NCBI GenBank assembly: GCA_948512295.1
Contig: CAOQRA010000029.1
Coordinates: forward strand, 1 to 14,522
Length of the DNA: 14,522 nt
Direction of reading: 5' to 3'
Source: an uncultured Eubacteriales bacterium
GTDB lineage: Bacteria > Bacillota > Clostridia > Christensenellales > UBA1242
Both the position numbers and the translations under genes were made by a program. Below the pieces are notes generated by a model, which saw nothing but the letters and a program-made list of their open reading frames with translations, did no database searches and was not told the DNA's origin. This document shows, piece by piece, positions 14,260 to 14,522 of the stretch; the stretch's first letter is position 1, and every line of letters starts with the position of its first letter.

Positions 14260-14355
14260 GCGAAGAATCTTTTAGACCAGCTCCATATTTTGTCATTTCG
14301 ACCAGAGTGAACGAATGTGAACGGCGTGGAGAAATCTAAAAAAACTTAAATTCAT

Positions 14356-14384
14356 TTGGTAAAAAATAAATAATAGTGTAGAAT
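14356..14384 (+). promoter_or_regulatory. Probable promoter of the partial gene at the right edge
   Basis: TTGGTA (14356-14361) and TAGAAT (14379-14384) are separated by 17 bases. Matches to the consensus are four of six and five of six. A start near 14391 would leave a leader of about 28 bases including AGAGGAAAG at 14408-14416. Confidence 0.5.
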
Positions 14385-14418
14385 AATAATATAAAACTGA
14401 ATAAAAAGAGGAAAGAAA

Positions 14419-14522
14419 ATGAAAAAGTGGAAACTTGGTTCATTAATAGCAGTACTCATTCTCCTCCTGTCAAGTGGAATTGCTTTACTTGCGGGGGGGG
14501 GATTTTTGGCTTCGCCAAAAAT
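14419..14522 (+). CDS. N-terminal part of an exported protein (cut off at window end)
   Basis: Only 34 complete codons are visible. The protein starts MKKWKLGSLIAVLILLLSSG and continues through a hydrophobic core of roughly 17 residues to IALLAGGGFLASPK. This is a basic head plus hydrophobic segment typical of a signal peptide or membrane anchor; no lipobox cysteine is seen. The ATG is well supported by AGAGGAAAG at 14408-14416 and by the promoter upstream. A run of nine G bases (14493-14501) encodes Ala-Gly-Gly-Gly, and a perfect hairpin immediately follows and ends at the last base of the window. Residues after about 25 may therefore come from an inserted palindromic repeat or an assembly artefact and not from the original protein. 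Function cannot be told. Confidence 0.55.
   Translation, partial: MKKWKLGSLIAVLILLLSSGIALLAGGGFLASPK
14493..14522. repeat. G9 tract and perfect hairpin at the window end
   Basis: Nine consecutive G bases (14493-14501) lead into ATTTTTGGC (14502-14510), loop TTC, and GCCAAAAAT (14514-14522), a perfect 9-base-pair stem. If the next bases were C-rich, the whole would be a longer palindrome starting at the G-run. The window stops exactly at the end of the visible stem. Confidence 0.8.

Larger units (their letters stand above)
14101..14340. repeat. Composite array of dispersed-type repeat units
   Basis: Four related units lie within 240 bases. Unit A (14104-14135) begins GTCATTCTGAGC and ends GCGAAGAATCTTTTAGA. 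A diverged inverted copy (14155-14189) can pair with it. Unit B (14203-14276) repeats the same two ends but has 45 extra bases between them. Unit C (14292-14337) begins GTCATTTCGACC and ends GGAGAAATCT, a sister motif. Start-to-start distances of the forward units are 99 and 89 bases. Units with these ends are, to my knowledge, common as dispersed intergenic repeats in several gut and environmental genomes. Copy number in this genome cannot be judged from one window. The open frame of 75 codons through this array is repeat sequence, not a gene. Confidence 0.8.

Noticed and set aside
14083..14310. Open frame of 75 codons across the intergenic region
   Set aside because: It is a translation of the repeat units (the same residue string near VILS-AKNLLD appears twice because the DNA repeats), and lacks a ribosome binding site.
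14101..14340. CRISPR array
   Set aside because: Units are few, of differing length and orientation, with no constant repeat-spacer rhythm and no cas genes nearby.

Overview
The window is an AT-rich bacterial chromosome segment made almost entirely of housekeeping genes. Tightly packed co-directional genes with strong AGGAGG-type ribosome binding sites and many ATGA overlaps, an rsfS/ywlE/rpiB group and a miaB-mutS-mutL-miaA-ynbB-like operon all point to a low-GC Firmicutes lineage, most probably an uncultured Clostridia-type gut organism. That assignment is inference; there is no rRNA in the window to confirm it.

Left block, + strand, 33-3728: ribosomal silencing factor RsfS; a low-molecular-weight phosphatase of the YwlE (protein-arginine phosphatase) type overlapping ribose-5-phosphate isomerase B, as in the Bacillus ywlE-ywlF pair; an unrecognised protein with two C-terminal membrane segments; glyceraldehyde-3-phosphate dehydrogenase; and two small membrane proteins joined by an ATGA overlap. 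Apart from a 59-base gap after rsfS, gene junctions in this block are overlaps or gaps of at most 10 bases, so it is probably one or two transcripts.

Centre, - strand, 3766-6000: a bifunctional class A penicillin-binding protein (glycosyltransferase plus transpeptidase), convergent with the left block and divergent from the right block. A 225-base AT-rich divergent control region (6001-6225) carries a good promoter for miaB and a plausible one for the penicillin-binding protein.

Right block, + strand, 6226-13982: miaB, mutS, mutL, miaA and a PLP-dependent enzyme of the YnbB/methionine-gamma-lyase-like family. Every junction overlaps by 1-7 bases, so this is one operon. It combines both steps of ms2i6A37 tRNA modification (MiaA, then MiaB) with the MutS-MutL mismatch repair core. 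MiaB lacks its usual C-terminal TRAM domain, and there is no hfq after miaA.

Right edge, 13983-14522: a 436-base gene-free stretch with a composite array of dispersed-repeat-type hairpins (14101-14340). It is followed by a promoter and the first 34 codons of a secreted or lipid-anchored-looking protein. Inside its signal-peptide region a nine-G run leads into a perfect hairpin that ends exactly at the last base of the window. This edge is the most unusual part of the sequence. I see no clear new defence, mobile or biosynthetic system here.
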